DNA of 64,000 nt from Craspedostauros australis. Taxonomy: Eukaryota > Bacillariophyta > Bacillariophyceae > Mastogloiales > Achnanthaceae. The stretch covers positions 1,302,001 to 1,366,000 of the forward strand of contig JAMXDE010000010.1 in the NCBI GenBank assembly GCA_026770025.1. The letters are read 5' to 3'. How positions within the stretch are numbered: the stretch's first letter is position 1; each line of letters begins with the position of its first letter. Below the pieces are notes generated by a model. That model searched no databases, was not told the DNA's origin, and saw only the letters and a list, made by a program, of their open reading frames with translations. Shown one piece after another: positions 21,151 through 31,942 of this stretch. The translations under genes were made by a program, and so were the position numbers.

Positions 21151-22818
21151 ATGAAGACATTGGCAGCAATGAGCGAAAGAATGAGTCCGACCATCAGCGC
21201 GCGGTGTGATGAGGTCGGCAATAGTCGCATGACGGAATGCACCACCAACAGCGGCGCAGCCAAAAAGTATGGCCGCGATAGCCCCTTGTTGCGCCCAACA
21301 GCACCGCTCCAACTTTCATCAACAAACCAATCATCGACATCCATCATTGCAACGCCGACCGTGCCCATACCACGGCCCATGCCATCAACATCACTTGCGG
21401 CGGGAGCGATGGTGACAGCAGCAGCATCAACGGCTGGACACGCGCGAGCTTCACCGATGCCATTGCTACCGAACGAACTCCTGATTGAGCATGTCATGCC
21501 GTATCTTGATCGTCGCACCTTCGACAACTTCATGTGCGTCAACACTGAGACGTATCGATTGACGAGAATGGTGCGAATGGGACACACAGTATCCGCGATG
21601 CCACAACAACGAGTATCAAACGGGAGAATCACAAGCACAAGCACCAACACAAGCGCAACGACGCAAGCAGTGGCTGAACCAAAACCACCGCTCGCGCCTC
21701 CGCCGTGGCCCCAGACACAGCTGGACATCTCTTCTGGCATCGCAGCGATAGCGTTCAACGCTGCTGCGGATATGCTGGCGTTGGGATGCAAAGACGGATC
21801 TGTCCGTTTGGTGAGCGTGCACTGGGGTAAGATCATGCGATGGAATGGACATGCCTCCAAGGTGACTTCGTTGCAGTTTTCGTCAGACTCACGGTTCCTG
21901 GCGTCCAGCAGCAAGGATGGGACCGTGCTGATCTGGGACATGCAACAGTGCCGGTCGCAACATCAACAGCAAAGGCAGCGGCGGTGCAAAACGCAGAGTC
22001 GTCGTCAGCAGACTGACAGTACTAGTGTACATGCCAGCTGCAACAACGTCGACAATGCCAACAACACAAAAGGATTCAAGCGCAAGGACGAGAATCATGG
22101 CAACTCTGAGATGAGGCCGATCGTCATCCCCAATGCTGGAACATCGATTTCATTCCATCCATCTGGAACGATACTGGCATCTGCTGGGCTGGACGGCGGC
22201 TTGCAACTTTGGAACGTTCCCAATGGCAAGCGCGTCGGCGTGATGGAGCACACAGACGATGTGGCATCCATTGCATTCTCACCGTGCGGTCGACGCCTGG
22301 CATCGGCAACGTGGAAGGGATGTATACAACTGTGGGAATTATCATGGCGGTGTCAGTCGCAGTTGCATCACCGCTATCGCCATCACCTGCGCCAGCAGCA
22401 AGGAAGTCTGTGCCAACGGCCCGTACTGACTCCATCCACATGTTTGGGCATGGCTCTCCCATCCACGCAGGTTCAATTCTCGTCGGATGGACGATACCTG
22501 GATTGTTTGAAAGGTTTCCGCGTGCGACGATGGAGCATTCAGGACAAAACGACCGACACGCAATGTAAGATCATGTGCGGACGTCGCATGAATATGAGGG
22601 TGTGCTCAGTCGCCATGTCACCGGATTCCAAGCACATCGCGTACGGCGAATCCAATGGTGCCACCCATGTTTCCACGATGGCGAATTCCATTTGCGACGC
22701 CACCATCCAACACACGATGCAAGCCGGCCAAGATAGATGCGTCTTTGCATTCACTCCAAACGGAAGGACGCTGGCGGCAGGTGGCGCGGATGGGCGGCTG
22801 TCGCTGTGGGAAATATGA
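21151..22818 (+). CDS. WD40-repeat protein with F-box-like segment
   Basis: This is a single exon of 555 aa from the first in-frame ATG; the frame is open upstream only to a GTG. After a Thr/Ala/Pro-rich start, an F-box-like segment (PLLPNELLIEHVMPYLDRRTF, near residue 105) precedes WD40 repeats. Clear blades include IAAIAFNAAADMLALGCKDGSVRLV, VTSLQFSSDSRFLASSSKDGTVLIWD, TSISFHPSGTILASAGLDGGLQLWN, VASIAFSPCGRRLASATWKGCIQLWE and a final FAFTPNGRTLAAGGADGRLSLWE. This architecture is typical of SCF ubiquitin-ligase substrate receptors; the F-box match is weak, so that role is inferred. The gene sits between two ankyrin-BTB genes, which may also be ubiquitin-ligase adaptors. Confidence 0.8.
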   Translation: MKTLAAMSERMSPTISARCDEVGNSRMTECTTNSGAAKKYGRDSPLLRPTAPLQLSSTNQSSTSIIATPTVPIPRPMPSTSLAAGAMVTAAASTAGHARASPMPLLPNELLIEHVMPYLDRRTFDNFMCVNTETYRLTRMVRMGHTVSAMPQQRVSNGRITSTSTNTSATTQAVAEPKPPLAPPPWPQTQLDISSGIAAIAFNAAADMLALGCKDGSVRLVSVHWGKIMRWNGHASKVTSLQFSSDSRFLASSSKDGTVLIWDMQQCRSQHQQQRQRRCKTQSRRQQTDSTSVHASCNNVDNANNTKGFKRKDENHGNSEMRPIVIPNAGTSISFHPSGTILASAGLDGGLQLWNVPNGKRVGVMEHTDDVASIAFSPCGRRLASATWKGCIQLWELSWRCQSQLHHRYRHHLRQQQGSLCQRPVLTPSTCLGMALPSTQVQFSSDGRYLDCLKGFRVRRWSIQDKTTDTQCKIMCGRRMNMRVCSVAMSPDSKHIAYGESNGATHVSTMANSICDATIQHTMQAGQDRCVFAFTPNGRTLAAGGADGRLSLWEI

Positions 22819-24420
22819 CGGCATAGTCGGCGCTTGGAACATGAAGTATGGAGCATGGAAATGGGCGTGGCGAGAAAGACAAGAGATAAAGATAGAGGGC
22901 CTTTTGCGATCGGAGCATTCACGCCATGTGATGAAGCGGCAAGATAGAGCTCTGCGGATGGGTAGCTCGGAGAGTATCGGTAGCCCACTCTCGTCTCAAC
23001 ACGGCATCGAGTATTGCGTGGAATATGATGTCACAAGATCGCCAGCGTACGATCTACTCTCTGGTATCGGATACATATACTTGTGCATAGGCGACTGCGG
23101 GATGCTGTCTCCCCGTGCGAGAATCAAGATGGTGACACTCCAGAGATTTCTTTCCAAGATCGACCCACAAATCCAAACCCACCCAATCCGCATCAAACAG
23201 AACAACACAGCAATCAACAAGAGGGAGCATGGGTCTGGTTGACCCCAACACCCAAACGCCGCTCGCAGTGGCCAAGGCAATGGGCGACAACGGCATCGTC
23301 CAATGCTTCGCTTATCATTTCTTCAACCCCCTCCCGTTGCAATTAAGACTGGTAGGTAGGGGATAGGCCTGCTCATTCTGCATCTCGCTGGACATTGACG
23401 ATCGTGGTGTCCGCTCTTGATGCCTTGTGTATCCTCGTACTGGTAGATGAAGCGGAAGAGTTAAAGACAGCAAACACATGGTACTCAGACTCAGACCCAT
23501 ACGTGTAGGAGTACGGAGAGGGTTGGACAAGACAGGGACGAAGTGAACCGAAGTACATGGGCCGTTGTGGCCCACGATCCGAGACGATCGCTGTCGTTTT
23601 TGTTGACGGGAGCGAAGCCGGATGCAAGAGAAGTCCTGAGTGATGGGAAAGATGCGTCAGTTGATTCTCGATGATGGGCGGCTGGAGACAAGCGAAAACA
23701 TGACAAGGTATGATCGACCGTCAGTTTTGACGACTCAGAGATGAAGGTTTCGGACCGGAGTATTCCGCGATGACGAGATCACCGCGTTATTCAGAACTGA
23801 TTACTCGTATATCCGCGCCGCGTTTCGTGTTTTGTTGTATCCACGTTGGCGGAGGCGACAGTGTGGGCTCCAGTATACCAGTACAACAGACAACAGCAGA
23901 TGCGATAGATGTGATTGTTTCCCACAAATCCGGTATCAGCCCAAGCTACATCAACTTCGTGTCGACTCACAAGCAACAAGCAGAGGAGGAGTAAGTGATC
24001 ATCGACTGCACGAGAACCATGGCTACGCTTCTCGCTGTCCAAAGTGGAAGCGACGACGCTAACGCTTTGTGGTGTGCATTGTGAAGTGTGATCTGTGTGT
24101 GTTCAGTCAGTGGATAGAGGAGGTATTCATATGCTTGTGGGACATGAAGGAATCCACCGAGCTGCTTCGGCATGCCACAAGCTTGACTCACAGCACTACA
24201 CTGCACTCCCTCTTCGCTTCGCTTCATGTCCCTGGGCACGAGTATGACTACTCGTATATACATACCTTTTCAAATCTGCCAATATCCCTATCCCTGTGCT
24301 ACATTTCTCCTTCGAAGAGAGATTGACGTGTGATCAGAAGTGAGGACATCGTAAACATCCTATTGCACGGAACGCTCAAGTCTACGATATCTCACAATCC
24401 ACCACCCCCACCATTCCACG
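22819..24420. other. Intergenic, 1.6 kb
   Basis: Short open frames exist on both strands but none shows a domain, a good splice pair or a presequence that I can support. It includes the promoter of the second ankyrin-BTB gene. Confidence 0.45.
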
Positions 24421-25911
24421 ATGTCAGTTGTTAGCAACCAGCAGCTCCTAAGTGCTGCGACACGAGGCAACCTGGAAACCGTCAAGGAATGGAAGCGGCA
24501 AAACCCAAATGCCAACATCAACACAATTGTTGGTATGGATGGATATACTCCACTCCATGTTGCATGTTACGGTGGCCATTTGGACGTCGTCAAGTATGTG
24601 GTGGAAACATGCAACGGTGACGCCACAACACCATCCAACGGAAATATCGGTGCGCTGCATCGGGCCTGCGTTAATGGCCACATGGATGTTGTATTGTACC
24701 TGGTGGAATCTTGTGACATCGATGTCCATGCCCAATCCAAGCGTGGTAATACTGCGCTTCATTCGGCATGTCGGCATGGCCACTTGGATATTGTGAGATA
24801 CCTCGCGGAATCTTCCAACATCCACCTTTCCATTGCAAACAACGATGGTGACACACCACTCCATCGTGCATGTCGATTTGGCAGTTTGGAAGTTGTGAAG
24901 TACCTCGTGAATTCACGCAACGCCAACATCACCTTGCTGAACAGTGACAAACAAACACCGCTGGACTTGGCAAAGGCACACAACTACACTCATGTCATCT
25001 CATTCTGGGCATCCCATTGCATGGATCTCCTCTCTGAACAGATGGAAGATACGCAGCAGCAAACTGCAGATGAAGCTTCAGATGAGGCTCCAGCAACAAC
25101 TTCCGACAACCGCCGAGGCTTGTCCACCAAGATCAACATCGGCCAGGATCGACTCAACGCCATCCATACCGGGGCTTTGGCCGACATCATCTTTTTGTGT
25201 GGAGAGGGCGACAAGCAAGAAGCAGTCAAGGCAAACAGTGCAGTTCTGTTCGTCACCGTACCATCCATCAAAGCGCTCATCGATTCCGGTATCAAAAATC
25301 AAACGCCAGCCCAATCCACTCCGACGTCGCCGCCAGCATGCGAGAACAGCGTTGATGCGGCCATCGGTACGACCATCCTGCTTCCAAACTCTTATCCAAA
25401 ACATGTCCAATACGTCCTCAAGTGCATCTATTCAGGCGACGTATCCTTCGAAGATGGTTCCGAGATGACTGCAAAGGATGATCTCAAGCAACTGGTACTT
25501 GTCGCCAACCAATTCGGCTTCTGGAGACTCAAGCTCATCATCGAGGCAGAGCTCGTCCACAAGCACCTCGCAAACGCCACCATGATCGATCTGCTGCTCT
25601 TCGCCTATCAAAACAACTGTCTTGTGCTGAAGGAGGCAGCAATTGCGATGGTATCCAAAGACGGCAATGCTTTGTTTGATCATCCGGGAGTCGGCGACTT
25701 GTGCGGACATGTGAAGTTGATGAAAGAGATCTGCGCAAAACGTCAAGGTAACTTGCCAGATGACGGTGTCACGGATGAGTATAGTTCCATGTCCATGATG
25801 GAGATGTACAAGGCACTGAGCGAAGAAGAATGCCTGCAGTTCGAATCGTACATGGATCGAGCCTCACTGTTGAAGCTTCTGCGTTCTCGCGGGTCGTCCA
25901 AAGCAGATTGA
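24421..25911 (+). CDS. Ankyrin-repeat/BTB-domain protein, paralogue 2
   Basis: This is a single exon of 496 aa. Ankyrin repeats begin at residue 6 (LLSAATRGNLETVKEWKR) and run to ~205 (TPLHVACYGGHLDVVKYVVE, TALHSACRHGHLDIVRYLAE, TPLHRACRFGSLEVVKYLV). A linker and a BTB/POZ-like domain follow (~245-400; GALADIIFLCGEGDKQEAVKANSAVL, VQYVLKCIYSGDVSFEDG). The N-terminus is more regular than in paralogue 1. The linker and BTB half are far more similar to paralogue 1 than the ankyrin half, including an identical 107-nt DNA run. Role as for paralogue 1: protein-binding adaptor, possibly for a Cullin-3 ligase. Confidence 0.86.
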   Translation: MSVVSNQQLLSAATRGNLETVKEWKRQNPNANINTIVGMDGYTPLHVACYGGHLDVVKYVVETCNGDATTPSNGNIGALHRACVNGHMDVVLYLVESCDIDVHAQSKRGNTALHSACRHGHLDIVRYLAESSNIHLSIANNDGDTPLHRACRFGSLEVVKYLVNSRNANITLLNSDKQTPLDLAKAHNYTHVISFWASHCMDLLSEQMEDTQQQTADEASDEAPATTSDNRRGLSTKINIGQDRLNAIHTGALADIIFLCGEGDKQEAVKANSAVLFVTVPSIKALIDSGIKNQTPAQSTPTSPPACENSVDAAIGTTILLPNSYPKHVQYVLKCIYSGDVSFEDGSEMTAKDDLKQLVLVANQFGFWRLKLIIEAELVHKHLANATMIDLLLFAYQNNCLVLKEAAIAMVSKDGNALFDHPGVGDLCGHVKLMKEICAKRQGNLPDDGVTDEYSSMSMMEMYKALSEEECLQFESYMDRASLLKLLRSRGSSKAD

Positions 25912-26328
25912 AGACAAGGATGGGCAAATGAGTTCGCGAGAGCAGTGATCTTGAATTGTACTCGCAAGAACAGACCGAAAATGAGTATGGTGGTCTGGAG
26001 CGTGATGATATCACCCACATGGATCTACCAAAGTTAGACCAGATTTCCAACCGCTACGGCTGTGTCTTGGAGTGGCCAGCGTCGTGCAAGCGCACTGCAA
26101 CGAAGTTCACAGATTTCTCTCTAGTTTTGGAATTTAGAATGCTCAGAAACTTGGCCAAAGTTTCAAAAGCTCGCTTTTGAGGAAAGTATCAACAATATTA
26201 TTGCAAAAATAAACACAGTTTCTTGCACAACGACTTTTCTTCGTTTTGTGCATAAAATCTTACGCAGAACAGCCAAAACACTTCATCGCCATCCACCAAC
26301 AAGATACGATTTCTAGCGTATCACCAGA
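25912..26328. other. Intergenic
   Basis: This is the 3' flank of the second ankyrin-BTB gene and the promoter of the next gene. An AATAAA occurs near 26206. No gene is seen. Confidence 0.5.
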
Positions 26329-27408
26329 ATGCTCGTCTACAACAAACGGGGCGACACTCTTGCGACCTGCGCCGCTGCTCGGCGACTGATACTCTTCAAC
26401 ATTTCGCACAAAGCAACGATGAGATCCTTGGTGCTGGGTGCTCATCGTGCCTTCCGGCATCGTTCTCATGCTGGACATGGTGCTCTGACTGTATGTTGCA
26501 TGCAACCATGCATCACCAGTGCTTTCGGCGCCATCTCTCGCGACAACGAGCAACGCTGCGACAGCACCAACGCAAGCACAGCCAGAGTCACAAGACGCTC
26601 GTTTGCTGTCGAAATCCGCTCGCCGCCAATATCGAACACGGACGTGATGGAGCGACCGGAGACTATTCTCCTCTTGGAAGATGAGCACTGCTTGCAGAGG
26701 CATGGATACATCAGGACGCTAAAGCTCTTGTGCTGCGAGGATCATTGCCAACATGACACCCTGCTGGAAAATGGATACTCGTACGGAAGGATTGAATTGC
26801 GCAGCGATGTCGACAATGGCACGCATCCGATGTCGGTGGAAGATTGCGTCAACGTTCTGAAGAATGATCTGATGGCAATACCGCATTCCATCCTCGTCAC
26901 CAGAGGCCCCATGTCGAGTTGGTACGCCCAGCTGTATTTGGAAAGCGGCCCGCTTCATGGTCTTATCATGATTGATCCCATCGACTTTTCAGACATGATG
27001 CTCGATAATGATACTGGCGACAACACCAGGCTGGCAATGAAGACGCTGCTTGGCAAGATGGAGGAGGGTACCAGTCAATATCACCAACTCAATTCCATGA
27101 TGCAGAGCATCAAACCATCGAACGAAGACACGCAACAGCAGGAGGAGGGGCAACAAAGCCAATCAGCGGCAATGGCAGCGACAGCACAAGGGACGGAACG
27201 AGTGCTGAAATTGGAGCCAGGATCAGTCCCGATGATGATCTTCAGCGCGGAGTATGGCGAGACCTTCGAAAAGACGTCACGCCAAGTTGCGGATCGCCAT
27301 CGCAGCCCTGATGGGATGGATCAAGTTCGTCTTTATTACATGGAAGATGGCTTCAACGCGCTCACGATGGTGTCTCTGATGATGAGGTGGTTAGATGACG
27401 AGCTGTGA
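26329..27408 (+). CDS. Alpha/beta-hydrolase-like protein, possibly mitochondrial
   Basis: This is a single exon of 359 aa. The N-terminal ~90 residues are rich in Arg, His and Ala with few acidic residues; a second Met at residue 31 starts a plausible mitochondrial presequence (MRSLVLGAHRAFRHRS). The C-terminal two thirds have the strand-helix rhythm of an alpha/beta hydrolase: PETILLLEDEH; SILVTRGPMSSWYAQLYLES in place of a nucleophile elbow; GLIMIDPIDF; and VPMMIFSAEYG. The usual G-x-S-x-G elbow is not intact (RGPMSS), so catalytic activity is uncertain. A Gln/Glu-rich insert interrupts the domain. An AATAAA (27505-27510) lies about 97 bases after the stop. The fold assignment is tentative. 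Confidence 0.65.
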   Translation: MLVYNKRGDTLATCAAARRLILFNISHKATMRSLVLGAHRAFRHRSHAGHGALTVCCMQPCITSAFGAISRDNEQRCDSTNASTARVTRRSFAVEIRSPPISNTDVMERPETILLLEDEHCLQRHGYIRTLKLLCCEDHCQHDTLLENGYSYGRIELRSDVDNGTHPMSVEDCVNVLKNDLMAIPHSILVTRGPMSSWYAQLYLESGPLHGLIMIDPIDFSDMMLDNDTGDNTRLAMKTLLGKMEEGTSQYHQLNSMMQSIKPSNEDTQQQEEGQQSQSAAMAATAQGTERVLKLEPGSVPMMIFSAEYGETFEKTSRQVADRHRSPDGMDQVRLYYMEDGFNALTMVSLMMRWLDDEL

Positions 27409-27890
27409 TGTGGCTGGATCCGCGAACAGTCTCTGCATGCTGTTGTGCAATGCAGAATCATGCTCGCGAGAATCGAAATAGAGTCGCTTCGAAGCATTCT
27501 GTAGAATAAAATGTGCAATACGATGTATTTTACTCCACATGAAGCAGTATCTTATTAATGGCAGAATGTAATGGATTGGCCCATACACCTACGAGCACTC
27601 CAGAGTCTGCGCATGGCTTGGGTTGGGCTGGTCCGTAGTGCGTGATTCGTCGTGCAAAGAGCCTCTTTTTGGGATGGAAAGAAACACGGGAACCAAATGG
27701 ACAATCACTGTCGTGACTGAGCGATCTTCGTCTGTCGCGACCAGGCCAAACAAAAGATCCAACACCCGGCGTTCATTTCTTTTCATTTCATTGAACGTCA
27801 CGCAAAGCACTCGCACACCTTTCATTTGATCGTCACCAAGCCATTACATTACGAACAATACCAACAGCACCGGCCGATAACGAATCTACG
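27409..27890. other. Intergenic
   Basis: This contains a candidate poly(A) signal (AATAAA, 27505-27510) for the upstream gene and the promoter of the VOC gene. No gene is seen. Confidence 0.5.
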
Positions 27891-28685
27891 ATGCGGCCGT
27901 CCATCCTTTCCATCGCACCCCTCCTGATAACAGTTACGCTGTCCCTGTGCCGTCGTCACCATGTTGCCGGCGCTTTCGTGAGCAGCCGCAATGGCATCAC
28001 CACGACATCCGCCCAACGAATACTGCAGGACAGCAGACCCAGAATCGCGACAACAGCACAAGCGCCAACATCAACATCAACGTCAACACGACGTCTATCA
28101 AGGATATCGATGTCGGCAGATGAATCGGTATCACAGACATCGCCGCCGTCGCAGCCATCGCCATCCGCGACGCCGCCGTGCATTCACCACGTCGCCATCA
28201 AAACAAGAAACATCACGAACGCGATGAGCTTTTACGGCCTGCTGGGCTTCGAAGAGACGACGCGATTCCGTGCCGGACCCGCCAAGGCGGCATGGTTGGA
28301 ATTGTCCGGCAGCGCGGCGTGCCGCTTGGAATTGATCGAGGTCCCGCCCTTCCTGCTACCTGACAACGCGCGCGCCGTCAACCTGATGCAGCGTCAAGAA
28401 TTGCTGGGACAGAATCATTTCGCCATGGACGTGACGCAGAGCATCGCGCAGGATGCGTCGCTGTCGAACCTGCAGGATTACATCGCATCCATCAACCGCA
28501 AGAGCATCGAGACGTTCGGTAAAGCGCTGCGCATCGCATTGCAGCCGCAGCAGCAGATGATCGGCAACGGCGTGTTCGAGCTCGCATTTTTGTTTGACGC
28601 GGACGGGAGTTTGATCGAGCTACTGAACAAGCAGTCGGAGTTGGAACAAACCATCGCCTCAGGTTGGGAGCCGTGGATGGATTGA
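27891..28685 (+). CDS. Plastid-targeted glyoxalase/VOC-superfamily protein
   Basis: This is a single exon of 264 aa. A signal peptide (LSIAPLLITVTLSLC) ends in AGAFVSS, followed by a Ser/Thr/Arg-rich transit peptide up to about residue 90. The vicinal-oxygen-chelate fold follows: CIHHVAIKTRNITNAMSFYGLLGFEETTRF is the first beta-alpha-beta unit with a candidate metal-binding His, and AAWLELSGSAACRLELIEVP continues it. GQNHFAMDV supplies a second His. The C-terminal FLFDADGSLIELL carries the terminal Glu expected of a metal ligand. VOC enzymes include glyoxalase I and dioxygenases; the sequence resembles the glyoxalase-like group, but the substrate is not determined. Plastid location is inferred from the presequence. 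Confidence 0.87.
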   Translation: MRPSILSIAPLLITVTLSLCRRHHVAGAFVSSRNGITTTSAQRILQDSRPRIATTAQAPTSTSTSTRRLSRISMSADESVSQTSPPSQPSPSATPPCIHHVAIKTRNITNAMSFYGLLGFEETTRFRAGPAKAAWLELSGSAACRLELIEVPPFLLPDNARAVNLMQRQELLGQNHFAMDVTQSIAQDASLSNLQDYIASINRKSIETFGKALRIALQPQQQMIGNGVFELAFLFDADGSLIELLNKQSELEQTIASGWEPWMD

Positions 28686-29473
28686 GAGCATTGGAGTAGT
28701 GGAGTGTGAGCATGGGGCTCGGTGCACGCCATGGGTTGCTTGCGTCATTCTCATCAGTCTACATTAATTGTGATGGTTACAACAACGAGGTACTATCATG
28801 GTACCCGGATAGAGAGGTACTTTATTTGTCGTATATGTGAGGACATTGAGTATCGCTGCGACACGATTGATAGTGCGCAGAGGATGACGTGTCGTGAGGC
28901 AGTTCGAGGATTGGCTCGCGTTGACCACACGAATGACACAAGAGAGCAAAGTGGGCACGTTTCGTGACCGAGCGAGCAACCGACGTCACACAATTGTCGA
29001 GACGTTGTCGGAACACTTGAATTCCGTGCCGACGTCGCTGACCTTCTTTGTGTGCCTTCCTTCCTTGATCTCTTGTGTTTGTTGTGTTTGTCTTGCTTGT
29101 TTGTTTTGGGTTGTTGACTTTCTCCGCCTGGATCCACCAGCTCACTCGATCATCCAATCGTATGCTGGGATTCGAACCATCGTATGAACTCGTAGTCGCA
29201 AGCTGTTGTGGAAGAGCAGTCACATAGTTCGCGTTGGTCCCATTGCCTCGGCAACGTCAATGTCAACATCACAAGCGTCAAGGAGGTCAACATCAACGTT
29301 TTCAGCATCATCACATTTTCAATCATTGAGGAGCGATTGTGCATTCATTGCGCATTGAGGAATTGAATAGGACCATCAAAGAGGAGTCAAGAGAGAGGGA
29401 GAGAGAGAGATCATTGCATACATCCAACACTGTATTACATACACCGCTCCAGAATAATAGCAACAACCGAAAG
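28686..29473. other. Intergenic, upstream of NDH-2
   Basis: This contains a T-arm-like sequence on the minus strand (near 29163-29178) that does not fold into a tRNA, and a GA-rich tract before the NDH-2 start. The frame of NDH-2 exon 1 is open upstream only to a GTG. No gene is seen. Confidence 0.5.
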
Positions 29474-31942
29474 ATGAAGTTGCTTTCCATCACAGCCATC
29501 GTTGCGGCGACCGCGTTGCTGACTCCCAACGTCAGCGCGTTCACTCCAACCGCGTTGAGAACATCGTCGCCGCTGATCCATGGAGGAGGCAGCCGAACTG
29601 CCCCTGTCCTCACCGTTCTGTCAGCGACCGAGGAGGCCAAAGAGACGGAGAAGCAGCTGCGCAAGGAGATCGAAGCGCGCAATTCCTTGGTCAAGGATGA
29701 GGGCCAATACGCCGTCGCAGACGGCGATCGTCTCAGCGCAGGCTTGGACGAGGAGCAGGACAGCATGGATAATGGATCCGCCGCGGCAGCCCACGACGAT
29801 GCCCTCAGCGAAACGATGGAGCGCCTGACAAAGCCACGCGCCTACCCGCTGTTCCTCGCGGAAAAGGCCGCCGAAGTGCTCGAGAGCACCCTGCAGGACT
29901 TCCTGCCAGGACCCACCGACGATGCTCCCAATGGAACGAAGGAGCGTCTCGTCATTCTGGGCACGGGATGGGGATCGGCCGCATTCCTCTCCGAAATCGA
30001 TTCCTGCATGTACGATGTCACCGTCATTTCGCCACGCAACTACTTCCTCTTCACGCCCATGCTGGCAGGTGCCAGCGTCGGCACTGTGGAATTCCGTTCC
30101 ATCACGGAGCCCATCCGTCAGGTGAGCATGCGTTGCACTTGTGTGTTGTCGTGACGAGCGCGCAATTTATCGTGTGCTTGGCGCACGTTTGGTTGTGCTC
30201 AAACACAGTTGCAGAGACAACTCGCATTGTTGGGGCATACGCGTAATGACCAGTCCACTCGAACGAGAAAGCAGCAGTCCAATTCATCAACCACTTCCCT
30301 ATTTCTTATAATACTCCACACCTTCTCACATTACTTGCATTCTACTGCTCTCTCTCTCTCCCTGCAATCGCAATCACACAGCTCAATGGCAAAGCCATGT
30401 ACATGGAGGCCACCGCCACATCCGTGGACCCGGACTCCCGAACCATCACGTGCGAATCCGTAATCTGTGATGGCAATGCCTGCGATATTGAAGACTTCAC
30501 CGTCGAATACGACCGTCTCCTCGTCACCGTCGGTGCCCAAACCAACACCTTCGGCATCCCCGGTGTTCGGGAGCATTGCAATTACTTGCGACAGATCGAG
30601 GATGCGCGTCGCGTCCGCACCTCCATCGTCAACTGCTTCGAACGTGCCAATTTGCCTCATTTGACCGACGAAGAGCGCGTTAAGAATCTCACGTTTGCTG
30701 TCATTGGAGCCGGTCCCACTGGAATGTGAGTTGCGTATATGTGGGTGTGTTGGTGGGTGGGTGTTGGTGGGTGTTGGAGAAGGTTGAAGAATGGTGCATC
30801 GATGTGTACAGTCTGCCATGTTCGTATCCGAAGTGCCGTGCAAGCAATTGTCGCATCCAAGTCTCACCGTGTTTGGTTCCATGTTTGGTTCCATTTTCTC
30901 AATCAACCCCTTCGATGGACGCCTGCAATCGACACATGCATTGATGGATCAAATGATACATACTGTCAAATGCCCCACATATGCACATTTGCAATCACCA
31001 TCAAACCTGCACAGCGAGTTCGCCGCTGAGCTGCGTGATTTCATTGAGCAGGACGGGCCAAAGTTCTACCCCAACCTGCTCAAGTTCGTGCGCATCAAGG
31101 TCATTGAGGCGTCCGGCACCGTCCTTGCACCGTTCGATAAGTCCTTGCAGGAGGAGGCGATCGCACAGATGAACAGACAGGTCGAGATCAAGGACCCGGA
31201 GGTCGCCAAGCTGTTGCCAGACCGATTCAAGCTGGTGGAGTTGCTGCTCGAGAGCTCCGTGAAGGAGGTCACCGAAAAGACCATCTTCCTCAACGACGGT
31301 TCCTCTTTGGATTACGGATTGTCCGTCTGGGCCGCAGGCAACGGGCCGCTTCCATTCACGCTCGATCTCATCGAGAAGCTCGGTGAGGAGCAGGCCAGCC
31401 AGCAGGACTCCGCGCGTGGACGCATCGCCACCGATCCCTGGATGAGAGCCTACGGCAGCAAGGGATCCGTCATCGCCTTCGGTGACTGCTCCTGCATCAC
31501 CCAGGGCATGCTTCCGGCCACAGCGCAGGTCGCATCGCAGCAGGGTGAGTATTTGGCCAAGCTCATGAACAAGAAGTACGACCTGAGCCCGGAGGTGTCC
31601 CAGTCGGGCGTCCTGCCACCACCCACAAAGCAGAAATCTTCCAAGAACGCAACTCCGTCGCTTTCCGACGTGATCGCCAGCGTGTCGACCAAGTCCATCG
31701 AGTACGCCAAACCATTCCAGTTCCTCAACTTGGGAATATTGGCCTACACCGGAGGCGGCTCCGCGTTGGCGCAGGTATCCGCCGTGCCCGACACGGATCC
31801 GATCAAGGGGACCGGACAGGTCGGAAATGCCGTGTGGAAGGCCGTCTACTTGAGCAAGCAATTCTCCGTCCGCAACCGTCTGCTCGTCCTCAACGACTGG
31901 ACGAACCGGCAGATATTTGGACGCGACATCACCAGACTGTAG
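29474..31942 (+). CDS. NDH2: Type II NAD(P)H dehydrogenase (NDH-2), plastid-targeted
   Basis: I read this as join(29474..30121,30382..30725,31015..31942), 639 aa. Both introns have consensus ends; the second junction restores GPTGIEFAAEL. The N-terminus (MKLLSITAIVAATALLTPNVSAFTPTAL) is a textbook signal peptide plus SAFTP transit junction. Two Rossmann motifs follow: VILGTGWGSAAFLSEI for FAD and VIGAGPTGIEFAAEL for NAD(P)H. The third block SVIAFGDCSCI plus LPATAQVASQQGEYL is the C-terminal FAD-binding/quinone-site region, and a membrane-associating tail ends the protein. Between presequence and FAD domain lies a charged region of ~90 residues. NDH-2 enzymes oxidise NAD(P)H and reduce plastoquinone without pumping protons; in a plastid this would feed chlororespiration. 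Family certain; plastid location inferred. Confidence 0.94.

Noticed and set aside
29150-29240. tRNA-like T-arm sequence (GGTTCGAATCC on the minus strand)
   Set aside because: The flanking bases do not form a T-stem, and no D-arm, anticodon arm or acceptor stem lies at the right spacing.
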